A stretch of 64,000 nt of DNA from Proteobacteria bacterium ST_bin11 (GCA_002083615.1 MSXO01000026.1:1-64000), one strand, 5' to 3'. Shown: positions 34,560 to 45,404, counted from the stretch's first letter. A program made the numbers and translations. Notes: generated by a model from the sequence alone, not told the origin.

Positions 34560-35993
34560 CTACCGCTCCCGCAAACTTTCCCCGACATGCTCGATCAACG
34601 GACTTAGGAAGTATTCGATCGCCCTACGCTGCCCGGTTTTGACTTCCACCGTCACCGCCATGCCCGGCGTCAGATTGACGGCCTTGTTTTCGACGGCCAT
34701 GGTGGTGCGCGGCAGTTTGACTCGGGATGAATAAATCAACCCTCGCTTCTCGTCGTTGATGGCGTCGCTGGATACGTGGGTGACTTCGCCGTGCAGAGTA
34801 CCGTATTTGGTGTAAGGGAAGGTTTCGATTTTGATTTCGGCTTCCTGGCCGGGATTCACAAAGCCGATGTCCTTGTTTTCGACGAGGGCTTCGATTTCCA
34901 TGGCTTGATCGGCGGGGACCACGATCAGCAGCGGTTGTGCCGGGGTGACGACGCCGCCGACGGTGTGAATCGCCAGTTGTTGGACGATGCCGTCCACCGG
35001 TGCGGTCAGAGTCAGAAGTTGGCCGCGCTGGCGGGCTTTGATGCCGGCCTGGGTGTAGGTTTCGATTTTCTGTTCGCTGTCGTGCAGCCTATCCAATGCC
35101 GTGCGCCGGGCGGCGGCTAACAGTTCGCTTTGTTGTTTGGCGGCTTCCTGAATCGCCGCGCCGAGCTCTTGTTGCTTTTCCCGTTGCGTCGCCAGTTCGC
35201 CTTCCTGTTCTATCCTGGCCTGTTCGCGTTCCAGGTAGTTGTGGCTGGAGACGAATTTTTTGGCTTGTAATTGTTGATAATCCTCAGCCAGTCGGCGGGC
35301 AATCGGTGCGGACTGCGCCAGTTTAGCCACGGTGGCCTGTACCGAACGCAAAGCCGCCTGCCGGCTGGACTTGTCGGCTGCCAGGCGTTCCAGTTTACTG
35401 GTCAGTTCCTGCCATTCGCCATCCAGCAGGCGTTGTTCGTGTTGGACTTGCTCAGCGGGGATCGCGTCCGGCGCCTGAAGTTGCGGCTTTTGCGATTTCC
35501 CGTTTTGCAGCGCTGCCAGGCTCTGTAAAAAAGCGCTGTCGCGAGCCGCTGTCAGTTGCGCGGTGCGTAAATCGTTGGCAATGCTGGCGGTATCGGCATC
35601 GGCGGCGGTCGCGTCCAGTTCGATCAGCACATCGCCGGCCTTAACCGCTTGGCCGTCGTTGACGTGGATGGCTTTGACCGTGGCGGTTTCCAAGGGCTGG
35701 ATGGTCTTGACCCTGTCGTTGGGGACAATCTTACCCTGGGCGGTGGCGACGATGTCGATCTGGCCGAAACAGGCCCACAGCACCGCCAACAGCGCAAAGC
35801 CAATCAGCAACCAGATTGCCACACGGGGTGCCGGTGAAACCGGGGTTTCCTGCAAAGCCAGGGCAGCGGGCATAAAAGTGCTTTCGTGCGCTAAGCGCGG
35901 CACACTGTCCAGTTCCGCGCGCCGTGACCAGGCGTGTCGGAAGGCTTGTCGGTAACGGTGTAACAGATCTAAAGTTGCTTGAAGTTTCAACAT
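34560..35993 (-). CDS. Type I secretion periplasmic adaptor (HlyD type)
   Basis: A 477-residue membrane fusion protein that links the inner-membrane ABC exporter to an outer-membrane TolC channel. One membrane segment at about 58-78 (WLLIGFALLAVLWACF) is followed by the first lipoyl half (KAIHVNDGQAVKAGDVLIELD). A long coiled coil (about 165-300), the second lipoyl half (TAPVDGIVQQLAIHTVGG) and the beta barrel follow, with the family tail GMAVTVEVKTGQRRAIEYFL. It begins 4 bases after the ABC gene. No TolC gene is visible, so a shared one elsewhere is probably used. Confidence 0.95.
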   Translation of the reverse strand: MLKLQATLDLLHRYRQAFRHAWSRRAELDSVPRLAHESTFMPAALALQETPVSPAPRVAIWLLIGFALLAVLWACFGQIDIVATAQGKIVPNDRVKTIQPLETATVKAIHVNDGQAVKAGDVLIELDATAADADTASIANDLRTAQLTAARDSAFLQSLAALQNGKSQKPQLQAPDAIPAEQVQHEQRLLDGEWQELTSKLERLAADKSSRQAALRSVQATVAKLAQSAPIARRLAEDYQQLQAKKFVSSHNYLEREQARIEQEGELATQREKQQELGAAIQEAAKQQSELLAAARRTALDRLHDSEQKIETYTQAGIKARQRGQLLTLTAPVDGIVQQLAIHTVGGVVTPAQPLLIVVPADQAMEIEALVENKDIGFVNPGQEAEIKIETFPYTKYGTLHGEVTHVSSDAINDEKRGLIYSSRVKLPRTTMAVENKAVNLTPGMAVTVEVKTGQRRAIEYFLSPLIEHVGESLRER

Positions 35994-35997
35994 CGTA

Positions 35998-38139
35998 TTA
36001 TCCCATCTGCAACCGATGCAACCGGCTGTAATGGCCCAACTCGTGGGTGAGCAGTTCGCTATGGCTACCGGCTTCGACGATCTGGCCTTTGTCCATCACC
36101 ACGATGCGGTTGGCATCGCGCACCGCGCTCAAGCGGTGGGCGATGATGATCACGGTGCGGCCCTGGCAGATGGCTTTCATATTGTTCTGGATGATGCGCT
36201 CGGATTCGTAGTCCAAGGCACTGGTGGCTTCGTCGAAGATCAGGATGCGCGGATTGCTGATCAAGGCTCGGGCAATGGCAATGCGTTGGCGTTGGCCGCC
36301 GGACAGGGTGGAGCCGTGTTCGCCGACCATCGTGTCATAGGCTTCCGGCAGCTCCAGGATAAAGTCGTGGGCACCGGCCAGTTTGGCGGCGGCGATCAAT
36401 TTCGGCAAGGGTGCGCCGGGATCGGTCAAGGCGATGTTGTCGCGAATGCTGCGGTTGAACAACACGTTTTCCTGCAATACGACGCCGATCTGCCGGCGCA
36501 GGGACGAGACGTCGGCCAAGGCCAAATCCATGCCGTCCACCAACACCCGGCCACGTTCGGGTAAATACAGGCGTTGCAGCAATTTGGTCAAGGTACTCTT
36601 GCCGGAACCGGAGCGACCAACGATGCCGATTACTTCGCCGGCGGCGATGTCCAGCGTAATGCCGCGTAGCACTTCCGAGCCGTCTGGATTGTAGCGGAAG
36701 ATCACTTGTTCGAAACCGATTTTGCCTTGTATCGGCGGCAAGCTGCTCTTATTGCCGGCCGCTTCGCCACGAGTATTGAGAATATCGCCGAGCCGCTGCA
36801 TGGAGATGCCGGTCTGCTGAAAGTCAGTCCACAACTGCGATAAGCGCATTACCGGCTGGGCGACGTGGCCGGCCAGCATGTTAAAGGCGATCAATTGACC
36901 GACGCTGAGTTCGCCATCAATCACCAAGCGGGCACCCAGCCACATGGTGGCCACAGTGACCAATTTACCGATAAAGGTGACACCGGCATTGGCGAACAGG
37001 CTGACGCTGGCGGTACGAAAGCCGGCCGAGACATAACCGGCCAACTGCTTGTCCCAATGCCGTGTCAGTTGCGGCTCTACCGCCATGGCCTTGACGGTAC
37101 CGATGCCGGAAATCGCTTCCACAAGAAAGGCCTGATTCTCAGCGCCGCGATTGAATTTCTCGTGCAAGCGGCCCCGTAATAGCGGGGTATACAATACTGA
37201 TAGTAAGACATAGCAGGGTAAGGACACCAACACGATCAAAGTCAAGTCCACACTGTAATAGGCCATCACCGCCAGAAACACTACCGAGAACAGCAAGTCC
37301 AACACGACCGTCACCGCATTACCAGTCAAAAAGGCCCTAATGTTTTCCAATTCGCGCACCCGCGCCACCGAATCACCGACCCGGCGGGCTTCGAAATAGG
37401 CCATCGGCAGATTCAACAGATGCCGGAATAGCCGGGCTCCCAACTCGACATCGATCCGGCTGGTGGTGTGGGCAAATACATAGCCGCGCAAGCCGGTCAG
37501 CAGCACTTCGAATAAGGTCACCACCAGCAGGCCGATGGCGATGACATCCAAGGTGGTAAAACCTCTGTGCACCAGGACCTTGTCCATGACTACCTGAAAG
37601 AACAGCGGGGTGACGAGGGCAAACAACTGCAAGACCAGACTGACTAGCAACACTTCCAACAACAGCTTGCGGTATTTGACGATGGCCGGAATAAACCAGG
37701 TGAAATCGAACTTGCCTAGCTCGGCGGCCAACGAGGCCCGCGAGGTAAACAAGATCAGGGCGCCGGACCAGCGTTCGGCGAATGCCTCTAACGGCATTTG
37801 TTCGGGGCGAGCAGCAACCGGGTCGTGTATCAAGACTTGGCCGTTATCGACGCGAGCCAGGACGAAAAAACTTCCGTCGCCTGAAACGGCAATAGCCGGT
37901 GCCGGCGTTTTATCCAAGCGGGCCAGTGAGGTCTTGACCCGTTTGGCCTGCAAGCCTAGCGTTTTGGCGGCCAGCAGAATATCGTCGCCGCCAAATAGCT
38001 GACCACTGGGCCGAAACTGGTGAGCCAGTTGGTCGGGATCGACGGCAACGCCGTGCAGACGGGCCAGCATCGCCAGACAGGCCAAGCCGGTGTCGAGGGT
38101 AGCGGCGGGGGCGCCGTTAGCGGGAGAAGTAGTTGTCAT
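35998..38139 (-). CDS. Type I secretion ABC transporter (HlyB type) with inactive C39-like domain
   Basis: A 713-residue exporter. The N-terminal 130 residues have the C39 peptidase fold, but the catalytic Cys position is Thr (LDTGLACLAML), so it is a C39-like docking domain that binds the unfolded RTX substrate. Five or six membrane helices occupy about 160-440. The ATPase has Walker A GRSGSGKST, signature LSGGQRQRIAIARAL, Walker B ILIFDEATSALD and the H-loop IIAHRLS. It lies 144 bases downstream of the giant RTX gene in the same direction. That spacing points to the RTX protein as the cargo. Confidence 0.95.
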   Translation of the reverse strand: MTTTSPANGAPAATLDTGLACLAMLARLHGVAVDPDQLAHQFRPSGQLFGGDDILLAAKTLGLQAKRVKTSLARLDKTPAPAIAVSGDGSFFVLARVDNGQVLIHDPVAARPEQMPLEAFAERWSGALILFTSRASLAAELGKFDFTWFIPAIVKYRKLLLEVLLVSLVLQLFALVTPLFFQVVMDKVLVHRGFTTLDVIAIGLLVVTLFEVLLTGLRGYVFAHTTSRIDVELGARLFRHLLNLPMAYFEARRVGDSVARVRELENIRAFLTGNAVTVVLDLLFSVVFLAVMAYYSVDLTLIVLVSLPCYVLLSVLYTPLLRGRLHEKFNRGAENQAFLVEAISGIGTVKAMAVEPQLTRHWDKQLAGYVSAGFRTASVSLFANAGVTFIGKLVTVATMWLGARLVIDGELSVGQLIAFNMLAGHVAQPVMRLSQLWTDFQQTGISMQRLGDILNTRGEAAGNKSSLPPIQGKIGFEQVIFRYNPDGSEVLRGITLDIAAGEVIGIVGRSGSGKSTLTKLLQRLYLPERGRVLVDGMDLALADVSSLRRQIGVVLQENVLFNRSIRDNIALTDPGAPLPKLIAAAKLAGAHDFILELPEAYDTMVGEHGSTLSGGQRQRIAIARALISNPRILIFDEATSALDYESERIIQNNMKAICQGRTVIIIAHRLSAVRDANRIVVMDKGQIVEAGSHSELLTHELGHYSRLHRLQMG

Positions 38140-38283
38140 TGCACGCGAAAATAGCTTGAAAGGAGAGTAAAAATATTAAGTGGCTTATTGGGACCCGGAG
38201 CACCAAACCAAGGCCAAAGCCGCATCGAGTCAGACTAACTAATCCGAGCGGCTTTTACCTGATCCCTGCGCCTTGCCTATAGT

Positions 38284-41200
38284 TTATTTCCAGTTCGCCG
38301 CAATCACCGGTGCCAACGCAGCTTGGTAATCGGTCGGCAAGGTGGTTTGACCGGCGGTCGGCGGGGCAAATGCGGCCATCGCCGACACCAGGTTTTCCAC
38401 TTGACTGTCCAGCAAGGTCAACGCACCGTCAGTAGTTTTGAACTGCTCGACGTGGTTGGCTGCGCCGGTATACCAGTCCTTCACCACCAATTTATCCGAC
38501 GTGCCGATAACGCTGGCTTCCAGGTTGTTGCCAACGTGGCGTAACCAGATCTGATCAGCGGTGATGCCCGACAGGAATTGGGCGATGTCGGTGTTACCCG
38601 CTGTCGCATCGTTCTCCACTACCGTGTCCGCAGCGTAACCCCGACCCAAGACATAGGTGTCGTTGCCGATGCCGCCGGTCAGCGTATCGGCGCCTGCACC
38701 ACCATCCAGGGTATCGTTACCGGCCGCAGCGGATAGGCTGTTGCCGGCGCTGTTGCCCTTGAGCACGTTGTTCAACGCGTTCCCCGTGCCATTGCTGGCT
38801 GTTGAGCCGGTCAAAGTCAGATTTTCCAGCTCGCCACCCAAAGTCCATGAGATAGAGGACTCGACAGAATCGATACCACTATTGGCGTTTTCCACTATCA
38901 CATCGCTACCGTTATCAACCACGTAGGTATCGTTGCCTAGGCCACCGGCTAAACGGTCGATGCCCAAGCCGCCATCCAGCCGGTTGTCTGCCGCATTCCC
39001 CAGTAAGGTGTTGTCCAGCGCATTGCCGATGGCGTTAATGGTTGCCGAACCGGTCAAGGTCAGATTTTCAACGTTGGCGGCTTGATTCAAATCGTAGCTG
39101 ATGCTGCTCTGGACAAGATCGATGCCGGCATTGGCCGCTTCGATAACGCTGTCGCCGGCTTCGCCGACGGTGTAGATATCGTTGCCTAACCCGCCCGCCA
39201 TCGTATCCGCGCCGATTCCGCCGTCCAATCGATCATTGCCGTCCAGGTTGAAACGTAGCGCGCCGTTCCACGGCATCACCCCTTGGCTTGCAATCAGATT
39301 TTTACCGTCTAAAGCCCCCGTACCCGCGCCGATATCGTAATAAACGCCATCAGCTGAATTTGCAATGCTTTGTCCATTGATTTTAATCGTATTGACATAC
39401 AAATTGCGGTCTTGAGGGGGCGAGGCGATTGCCGCATCGTTGCTAAAGGCGATATCGATGAGGTGCGCGCCAATGCCCAATAAACCAGGATCAACGGTGT
39501 AATCTTGGTAAGCTGCGGTGTTGGTGACACTGAAGGTGGTTTTCAACACACCGTCGATATACACGTCCATCCGGGCGCCGGCGCCATCGTTCAACAGGTT
39601 CGTCTTGGCGTTGATCACCAATTGGTTAACAAGCGTGGCCGGCACGCCATCAATGAGATCACCGCCATATAACACATCATCACCGGCCCCACCATTAACG
39701 CTGTCGTTACCGGCTTGACCTTTCAGGGTGTCTTCGCCGGCATCGCCGTTCAGGGTGTTGTTGGCGGCGTTGCCTTCCAGGATATTATTCAGCGTATTGC
39801 CGGTGGCATTAATTGCGGCAGTACCGGTCAAGGAAAGATTTTCGACGTTGGCGGACAAGCTGTAACTCACCTCTGACAACACGGTATCAGTGCCTTCGCC
39901 GCTGTTTTCCACGACGATATCGCCGTTGTTGTCAACAATATAGTAGTCATCACCTTGGCCGCCGACCATGCGATCAACCCCCAGACCACCGTCCAAACTA
40001 TTACCGACCAGGTTGCCGAAAAGGGTGTTGTCAAGCGCATTGCCGATGCCATCTAGCGCATCTGCACCAACCAACATAAGGTTTTCAACATTAGCCGTGT
40101 TTTTCAAATCGTAGTCGATGGTGCTTTGCACCATGTCAATGCCGGCATCGATCATTTCAGTAATCGTATCGGCAACATTGTCTACGATGTATATATCGTT
40201 CCCGAATCCGCCTATCATGGTGTCCGCACCTATGCCGCCATCCAGTCGGTCGTTGCCATCCAGATTGAAGCGCAAAGCACCGTTCCACGGCATTGTCACT
40301 TGACCGGCCAACAAGTTTTGGCCATCCAGCGCCTTGGTCGCAGGGCCAATGTCGTAATAAACGCCGGCGGTGGTGGTTGCAATGGCGACGCCATTCAGAA
40401 CAATACCGCTCACAAACAGATTGCGGTCTTGCGCCGGCGTGCCCGCAATGGTGCTATCGTTGCTGAAGGCCACCTCGATCCTGTGTCCGTCGACACCCAG
40501 CAATGCCGGGTCGACCGTGTAGGCTTGATAGTTTTGGGTATTGGTGACACTAAAGCTGGTTTTAAGGAGACCATTGATGTACACATCCATTCGTGCCCCA
40601 ACCCCATCGTTCAAAAAACTAGCCTTGGCATTGATCACTAACTGATTAATCGGCGTGGCTACTGAATTATCCAAGATGTCGCCACCGTAAAGCAGATCAT
40701 CACCGGCTCCGCCATTTAACCTATCGTCACCTAAACCACCGATCAGCTTATCGGTGCCTGACCCACCATCCAGTTGGTCGGAACCGGCCAGACCGATTAA
40801 TTGATCAGCTAGGGCCGTTCCCAACAGACTGTCGCTGCTCGTGGTCCCCGTGACTTTATTAATAGGATTTGCGGTTAACCTAAAGCTATTGCTGATCGAT
40901 GCGCCGAATCGATCAGTGGCAGTAACTGTAACATTCCACCAATCACTGGGTGAGTAAAGATCCGTAGCGCCGCTAAAAGGCGGTGTTCCGCTAAAGGTCA
41001 AGGTTTCTGGATCAAAATTCAACCACCCAGGCCAGCCATCATGGCTATAGCGCAAGCTGTCTCCGGCATCGAGATCGATAAAGGCATCCTGTGGAATAGT
41101 GTAAGAAAAAGGCATATCTTCCGTAGCCACTTGATCAGCCAACGGGGTGTTAATGATGGGACTATGTTCAGGAGATGGTCCGGCTAGCGACAGCATTTGT

Positions 41201-44200
41201 GCCATTGTCATCTGACTGCCATCGGCAAATTTGAAGTATTCAATGCCTATCTTCTCGGCGTCGTTTCTATCGGCACGCGGTATGACGATTCTGACGGTAG
41301 AATTCGGTTGCCAGGTAATATCCAAGGTTTGATACCACTGAGTGCTGCCATCAACCGCCGAGATCAGTGCCTCCTCGTTCCAAGCAAAATTGAAGTTAGA
41401 TAGACTGACACCGTCACCGAACACGACAGTGTCGTTATTTCCGCCATAATCTCCACCATAGCCACCGCCGTAGCTTCCCCCATAACCGCCGCCATAGTTT
41501 CCACCGTACCCCAAGTCATACAGCAAATCTGTCCCGACTTCATCCGCTAGAAAATAATAACTGTCATCACCCATCCCACCTTCCAGGCGGTCATCGCCGG
41601 CTCCGCCAAACAGCCAATCGTCGCCGGCGTTGCCAATCAGCGTATCCGCGCCAAAGCCACCATACAAATCGTCGGCCCCTGATAATCCTAGCAACTCGTC
41701 AGCGCCCACCGTACCAGCCACCATATTGTCACCTGGACGGCCCAGAGTAGGCCGAACCGGCACATTGGCCGACGCCAATATTTGCGTCATCCTCATGCGA
41801 CTGCCATCGGCAAACTCAAAATACTCGATGCCGGTTTGCTCCCAATCGTTGCTGACAACGGTTGTTCCATAGCTATTAACAAACGGTGTGGGCATGACAA
41901 TTCTGGCTACAGAGCCGGGTTGCCAAGTGATGTCTAAGGTTTGAAACATCCGGAGGCGCGATTCGTCGTAATTGCCATAGGTGTAACCCGGCAACGCTTC
42001 GTTACCCCACGAGAAGCTGAGATTGGCCAAGGTGATGCCCGCGCCGAACACCACCGTATCATTGTCCACTGGACCACCGTAGCCCACGTCATACACCAGA
42101 TCGGTGCCGGTATCGCCAGCGAGGAAGTAGTAACGATCATCCCCCGTTTCACCACGCAGCATGTCGTCACCTCTGCCACCGACGATGGTATCGCTATCGA
42201 GACCACCGACAATCAAATCGTTACCGACACCGCCATCCAAGAAAAGTTGGCTAGCGAACGACTGATTGCCAATCGAAACATCATAACCATTTGCCCGAAT
42301 GGTGTCATTACCGGCCCCGCCTTGCACAATGCCTAAGTCGCCCGAATAACGAATGGTGTTATCGCTATCGCCCGCCGTGACTTGATCAATTATGATAGCC
42401 GAGTTCGCTACGGACATGGACAGCGTAGTCGGATAGTTACCCAGTTGGAAAAAGTTTTGCGCCTGAACATTGTCGACACCGTAGCCTGTGCCGTCTGCGG
42501 GCATCATCGACCGCACCTTGCCGGTATAGTGGGTTGTCGTAGTGGTGGTGGTATACAGCGGGGTTTCGGTAAACACATAAGGATTTTCCATACCGCTAAC
42601 CCCTAGCGATAGAATAAGATTAACTAATTGTTCCGTAGTGTACAGATAATGTCCCGTTGTCGAGGAGTATACGCGTAAGCTTGATGCCACTTCCGGCCCG
42701 CTCCAGTCCACAACTACGTTCTTAAGAACAGAACCGGATGAATCGACTTGATAATTAATATTGGCGTTGTCGCTCGCGTAAGGAACAAAACTGACGCCAC
42801 CAATCGCCACTGCAGGCCTATTAATCGTGTAGCTAGCCCCATTCGACGGCATCCATCCGCCGTAACCGTTTGCCCGAGTGTAACTGGTCGCCGTTTGGCT
42901 AATATCAAATTGAAAAGACATCTCTCCGGCGGTGCTTACCATGCCTGCCGCTTTTTGCGCCTGAGTGACACTATCTCGAACACCCGCGAGCCAATGATCC
43001 TGCAAGCCTGTCAGCTCGCTACGACTGGTCAGATAGGCTGCGTTGTTTGATAGCAGCTCGGCAACGCTAAGCGAAGTACCTGACGGTGTTTTAACTTGCC
43101 AATCGTGACTTTGCGTATAAAAACCCGTCAAAGTCATGCTGTCGGCGGCACCGCTGACACTCAGTAATAAGTCGTCGCCGACGCGGGTACCGGCCAAACG
43201 CGATAAATCGTAATCGTTAAGTTCGATGATAGAGGTTTCGCCCGCCACTTCGAATATTTGATCTGCGCCGCTGTTCATGGCAAACACATAACTATCGGTG
43301 CCGGCATCGCCATACAAGTCGTCGTTGCCGCCATTTCCGCTCAACAGGTCATTGCCGTTGCCGCCTCGCAGAATGTCGCGAAACGCACTCCCGACCAAAC
43401 TGTCATCGCCGGCACCGCCAAGCTGCGGCGCCAAAGGCAGGGCAAGCAGACTATCGGCACTGACTTGTTGGCCATCGGCAAACACGAAACTTTCCACGCG
43501 CTGAGCCGGATCCGCATACCAGCCAACCACGGTGATGGCATCGGTCAGACCAGCGACGCTGAGCGACAGATCACCGTTGGCTCGATGATTAAAGACCACG
43601 TCGCTTACCTCAATGCCGGGACCGAACACGACGCGGTCTTGCGAGCTTTGGCCGGCATTGGCAACATCGGTTTCTTGAATGATGTCGTGACCGTCATCCA
43701 GTCGGTAGTGGTAGTCGTCGGCCCCCAAACCGCCAAACAGCCGGTCGTTGCCGCCACCGCCCCACAGCGTGTCGTTGCCGGCATTGCCGGAAAGACTGTC
43801 GGCAGCGCGTCCGCCGAATAAAATGTTATCGCTGTCATTGCCATTTTGGGTGACGGCATCGCTGCGAAAATTCAACATGAATTCGTCCGCGCTCATTTGG
43901 CTACCGTCGGCCAATTCGAAGCGGTAAGTCGTCAGCCCTTGGGTGATAGTGGCCAGTTCGACGCCGGCTACTTTCAAGGTGAGCGCGGTTTGGCCGGCAA
44001 TGGTTAGAACCGAAACGGTCAGCGCGGCCTGATCGAGATCGGCACCGAAACGGATCAAATTTTGGCCTTGGCTATCGGTAATCAGATCGGGACCGGCATT
44101 GGCATCCAGTTGATACACGTCATTCCCGGCGCCGCCCAACAACAAGTCCTGGCCGACACCGCCGATCAGAGTATCGTCACCGGCGCCAGCATCTAGGATG

Positions 44201-45270
44201 TCGTTACCGGCCCCGCCGTTCAGGGTGTCGTTGCCCGCATAGCCATAGAGTTTGTCAGCACCCAAGGCGCCGCTTAGTGCGTCATTGCCAGCACCGCCAT
44301 ATAAATTATCCGCCCCTGCACCACCGTACAAGCGCCCGCCGTTGTCTTCCAGCCCCAAGGAAACGGCAGTAGTAAGTGTGCTGCCAATCATGGCCTCAAG
44401 GTCAATGGTCGAGCTATTGCCAAATTTCAAATTGTAATGGGTGCCATAAAACACATTCACCAGGTTTAGCGTGTCGCCGTTGTCCAGCTTGACGGCCAAA
44501 CTTGAATTTCCGGATTTGCTGAGGGCGTCTGTTGTAGCCAGCCCATTTGCACCTAACAATTCGATGGTATCGCTGCCTTGGTTGTCAAAGATCACGTCTT
44601 CGGCAGCGAGATCCAGGTAAGTGTCGTCACCGGCACCGCCATTGAAATAATCTAGACCTGCGCCACCGGTGAGTATATCGTTGCCTTCTCCGCCGCTCAA
44701 TTTATCGTCACCATCCCCACCCAATAGCCTGTCATTGCCGGCTTCGCCAAACAGAAAATCGTCTTCCGTGCCGCCGTCGAGCAGGTCTTGGCCGTCGCCA
44801 CCTGCCAGTTCATCCTTTCCTGCACGGCCATAAATCGTATCGTCGCCGGCCCCACCCGAAAGACCGCCGTCAAACAGCACGTTGCCATTTAGGGTGCTGA
44901 GGTCATCGCCATCCCCGCCGTCAAGGTAATCATCCCCATCGTCACCCTGCAAATAATCCATGCCGGCACCCCCCAAAAGGGTGTCGTTGCCGGCGCCGCT
45001 AACCAACTGGTCATTGCCGTCCAACCCGTTGATCCGGTCGGTGGTATTGGTACCGAAAACGGTATCGTTCTGATCGGTACCGTCCAGGTCGAAGCCGCGT
45101 GCCAGGAGTTGGTCTATGCTGAGCGTGGTGCCGTCGGCGAACTCAAAACTACTGACCGATGAGGTGTTGAACACGTCGGTCTGGTCGAAATTTTCGATGT
45201 GCACGGCGTTGCCGTTGCCCAGATCGAGCATCAGCGAACCCAAACGCAATTTAACATCGTTGGACTTCAC
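38284..45270 (-). CDS. Giant RTX protein, C-terminal part (calcium-binding repeats, carbohydrate-binding modules)
   Basis: 2328 residues from a GTG at 45270, but RTX sequence in this frame continues upstream to about 45415, where it meets the lipase-like ORF. It is therefore the rest of a protein of about 3330 residues broken by a frameshift. Many blocks of GGxGxDxLx repeats (GGAGNDTLLGGAGMDYL and similar) bind calcium outside the cell. Also present are a cadherin-like domain (about 1400-1500), two copies of a module beginning VINAK(A/T) and ending MPWNGALRFNLDGNDRLDGG that resembles calcium-dependent xylan-binding CBMs, and a Gly-Tyr linker. The C-terminal secretion signal lies in the last 60 residues (ending APVIAANWK). 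Confidence 0.9.
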   Translation of the reverse strand: MKSNDVKLRLGSLMLDLGNGNAVHIENFDQTDVFNTSSVSSFEFADGTTLSIDQLLARGFDLDGTDQNDTVFGTNTTDRINGLDGNDQLVSGAGNDTLLGGAGMDYLQGDDGDDYLDGGDGDDLSTLNGNVLFDGGLSGGAGDDTIYGRAGKDELAGGDGQDLLDGGTEDDFLFGEAGNDRLLGGDGDDKLSGGEGNDILTGGAGLDYFNGGAGDDTYLDLAAEDVIFDNQGSDTIELLGANGLATTDALSKSGNSSLAVKLDNGDTLNLVNVFYGTHYNLKFGNSSTIDLEAMIGSTLTTAVSLGLEDNGGRLYGGAGADNLYGGAGNDALSGALGADKLYGYAGNDTLNGGAGNDILDAGAGDDTLIGGVGQDLLLGGAGNDVYQLDANAGPDLITDSQGQNLIRFGADLDQAALTVSVLTIAGQTALTLKVAGVELATITQGLTTYRFELADGSQMSADEFMLNFRSDAVTQNGNDSDNILFGGRAADSLSGNAGNDTLWGGGGNDRLFGGLGADDYHYRLDDGHDIIQETDVANAGQSSQDRVVFGPGIEVSDVVFNHRANGDLSLSVAGLTDAITVVGWYADPAQRVESFVFADGQQVSADSLLALPLAPQLGGAGDDSLVGSAFRDILRGGNGNDLLSGNGGNDDLYGDAGTDSYVFAMNSGADQIFEVAGETSIIELNDYDLSRLAGTRVGDDLLLSVSGAADSMTLTGFYTQSHDWQVKTPSGTSLSVAELLSNNAAYLTSRSELTGLQDHWLAGVRDSVTQAQKAAGMVSTAGEMSFQFDISQTATSYTRANGYGGWMPSNGASYTINRPAVAIGGVSFVPYASDNANINYQVDSSGSVLKNVVVDWSGPEVASSLRVYSSTTGHYLYTTEQLVNLILSLGVSGMENPYVFTETPLYTTTTTTTHYTGKVRSMMPADGTGYGVDNVQAQNFFQLGNYPTTLSMSVANSAIIIDQVTAGDSDNTIRYSGDLGIVQGGAGNDTIRANGYDVSIGNQSFASQLFLDGGVGNDLIVGGLDSDTIVGGRGDDMLRGETGDDRYYFLAGDTGTDLVYDVGYGGPVDNDTVVFGAGITLANLSFSWGNEALPGYTYGNYDESRLRMFQTLDITWQPGSVARIVMPTPFVNSYGTTVVSNDWEQTGIEYFEFADGSRMRMTQILASANVPVRPTLGRPGDNMVAGTVGADELLGLSGADDLYGGFGADTLIGNAGDDWLFGGAGDDRLEGGMGDDSYYFLADEVGTDLLYDLGYGGNYGGGYGGSYGGGYGGDYGGNNDTVVFGDGVSLSNFNFAWNEEALISAVDGSTQWYQTLDITWQPNSTVRIVIPRADRNDAEKIGIEYFKFADGSQMTMAQMLSLAGPSPEHSPIINTPLADQVATEDMPFSYTIPQDAFIDLDAGDSLRYSHDGWPGWLNFDPETLTFSGTPPFSGATDLYSPSDWWNVTVTATDRFGASISNSFRLTANPINKVTGTTSSDSLLGTALADQLIGLAGSDQLDGGSGTDKLIGGLGDDRLNGGAGDDLLYGGDILDNSVATPINQLVINAKASFLNDGVGARMDVYINGLLKTSFSVTNTQNYQAYTVDPALLGVDGHRIEVAFSNDSTIAGTPAQDRNLFVSGIVLNGVAIATTTAGVYYDIGPATKALDGQNLLAGQVTMPWNGALRFNLDGNDRLDGGIGADTMIGGFGNDIYIVDNVADTITEMIDAGIDMVQSTIDYDLKNTANVENLMLVGADALDGIGNALDNTLFGNLVGNSLDGGLGVDRMVGGQGDDYYIVDNNGDIVVENSGEGTDTVLSEVSYSLSANVENLSLTGTAAINATGNTLNNILEGNAANNTLNGDAGEDTLKGQAGNDSVNGGAGDDVLYGGDLIDGVPATLVNQLVINAKTNLLNDGAGARMDVYIDGVLKTTFSVTNTAAYQDYTVDPGLLGIGAHLIDIAFSNDAAIASPPQDRNLYVNTIKINGQSIANSADGVYYDIGAGTGALDGKNLIASQGVMPWNGALRFNLDGNDRLDGGIGADTMAGGLGNDIYTVGEAGDSVIEAANAGIDLVQSSISYDLNQAANVENLTLTGSATINAIGNALDNTLLGNAADNRLDGGLGIDRLAGGLGNDTYVVDNGSDVIVENANSGIDSVESSISWTLGGELENLTLTGSTASNGTGNALNNVLKGNSAGNSLSAAAGNDTLDGGAGADTLTGGIGNDTYVLGRGYAADTVVENDATAGNTDIAQFLSGITADQIWLRHVGNNLEASVIGTSDKLVVKDWYTGAANHVEQFKTTDGALTLLDSQVENLVSAMAAFAPPTAGQTTLPTDYQAALAPVIAANWK

Positions 45271-45404
45271 GCCGTTGCCGAAGATGATTTTGCTGTTTTT
45301 CTCGGGATCGCTATCGATGATGTGGTCTATGCCATCGCCGGCATTGATGATGTAGGTATCGAAACCCGCACCGCCGTAGAGTTCGTCATTACCGGTTCCA
45401 CCGA

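Noticed and set aside
34209..34607. 132-codon plus-strand ORF overlapping the HlyD gene end
   Set aside because: No family features, overlaps a strong minus-strand gene and lies in degraded DNA.
40126..40641. 171-codon plus-strand ORF within the RTX gene
   Set aside because: Shadow of the repeats on the other strand. The same kind of frame recurs through all RTX parts.
43258..43821. 187-codon plus-strand ORF within the RTX gene
   Set aside because: Same reason: complementary frame of GGxGxD repeats, not a gene.
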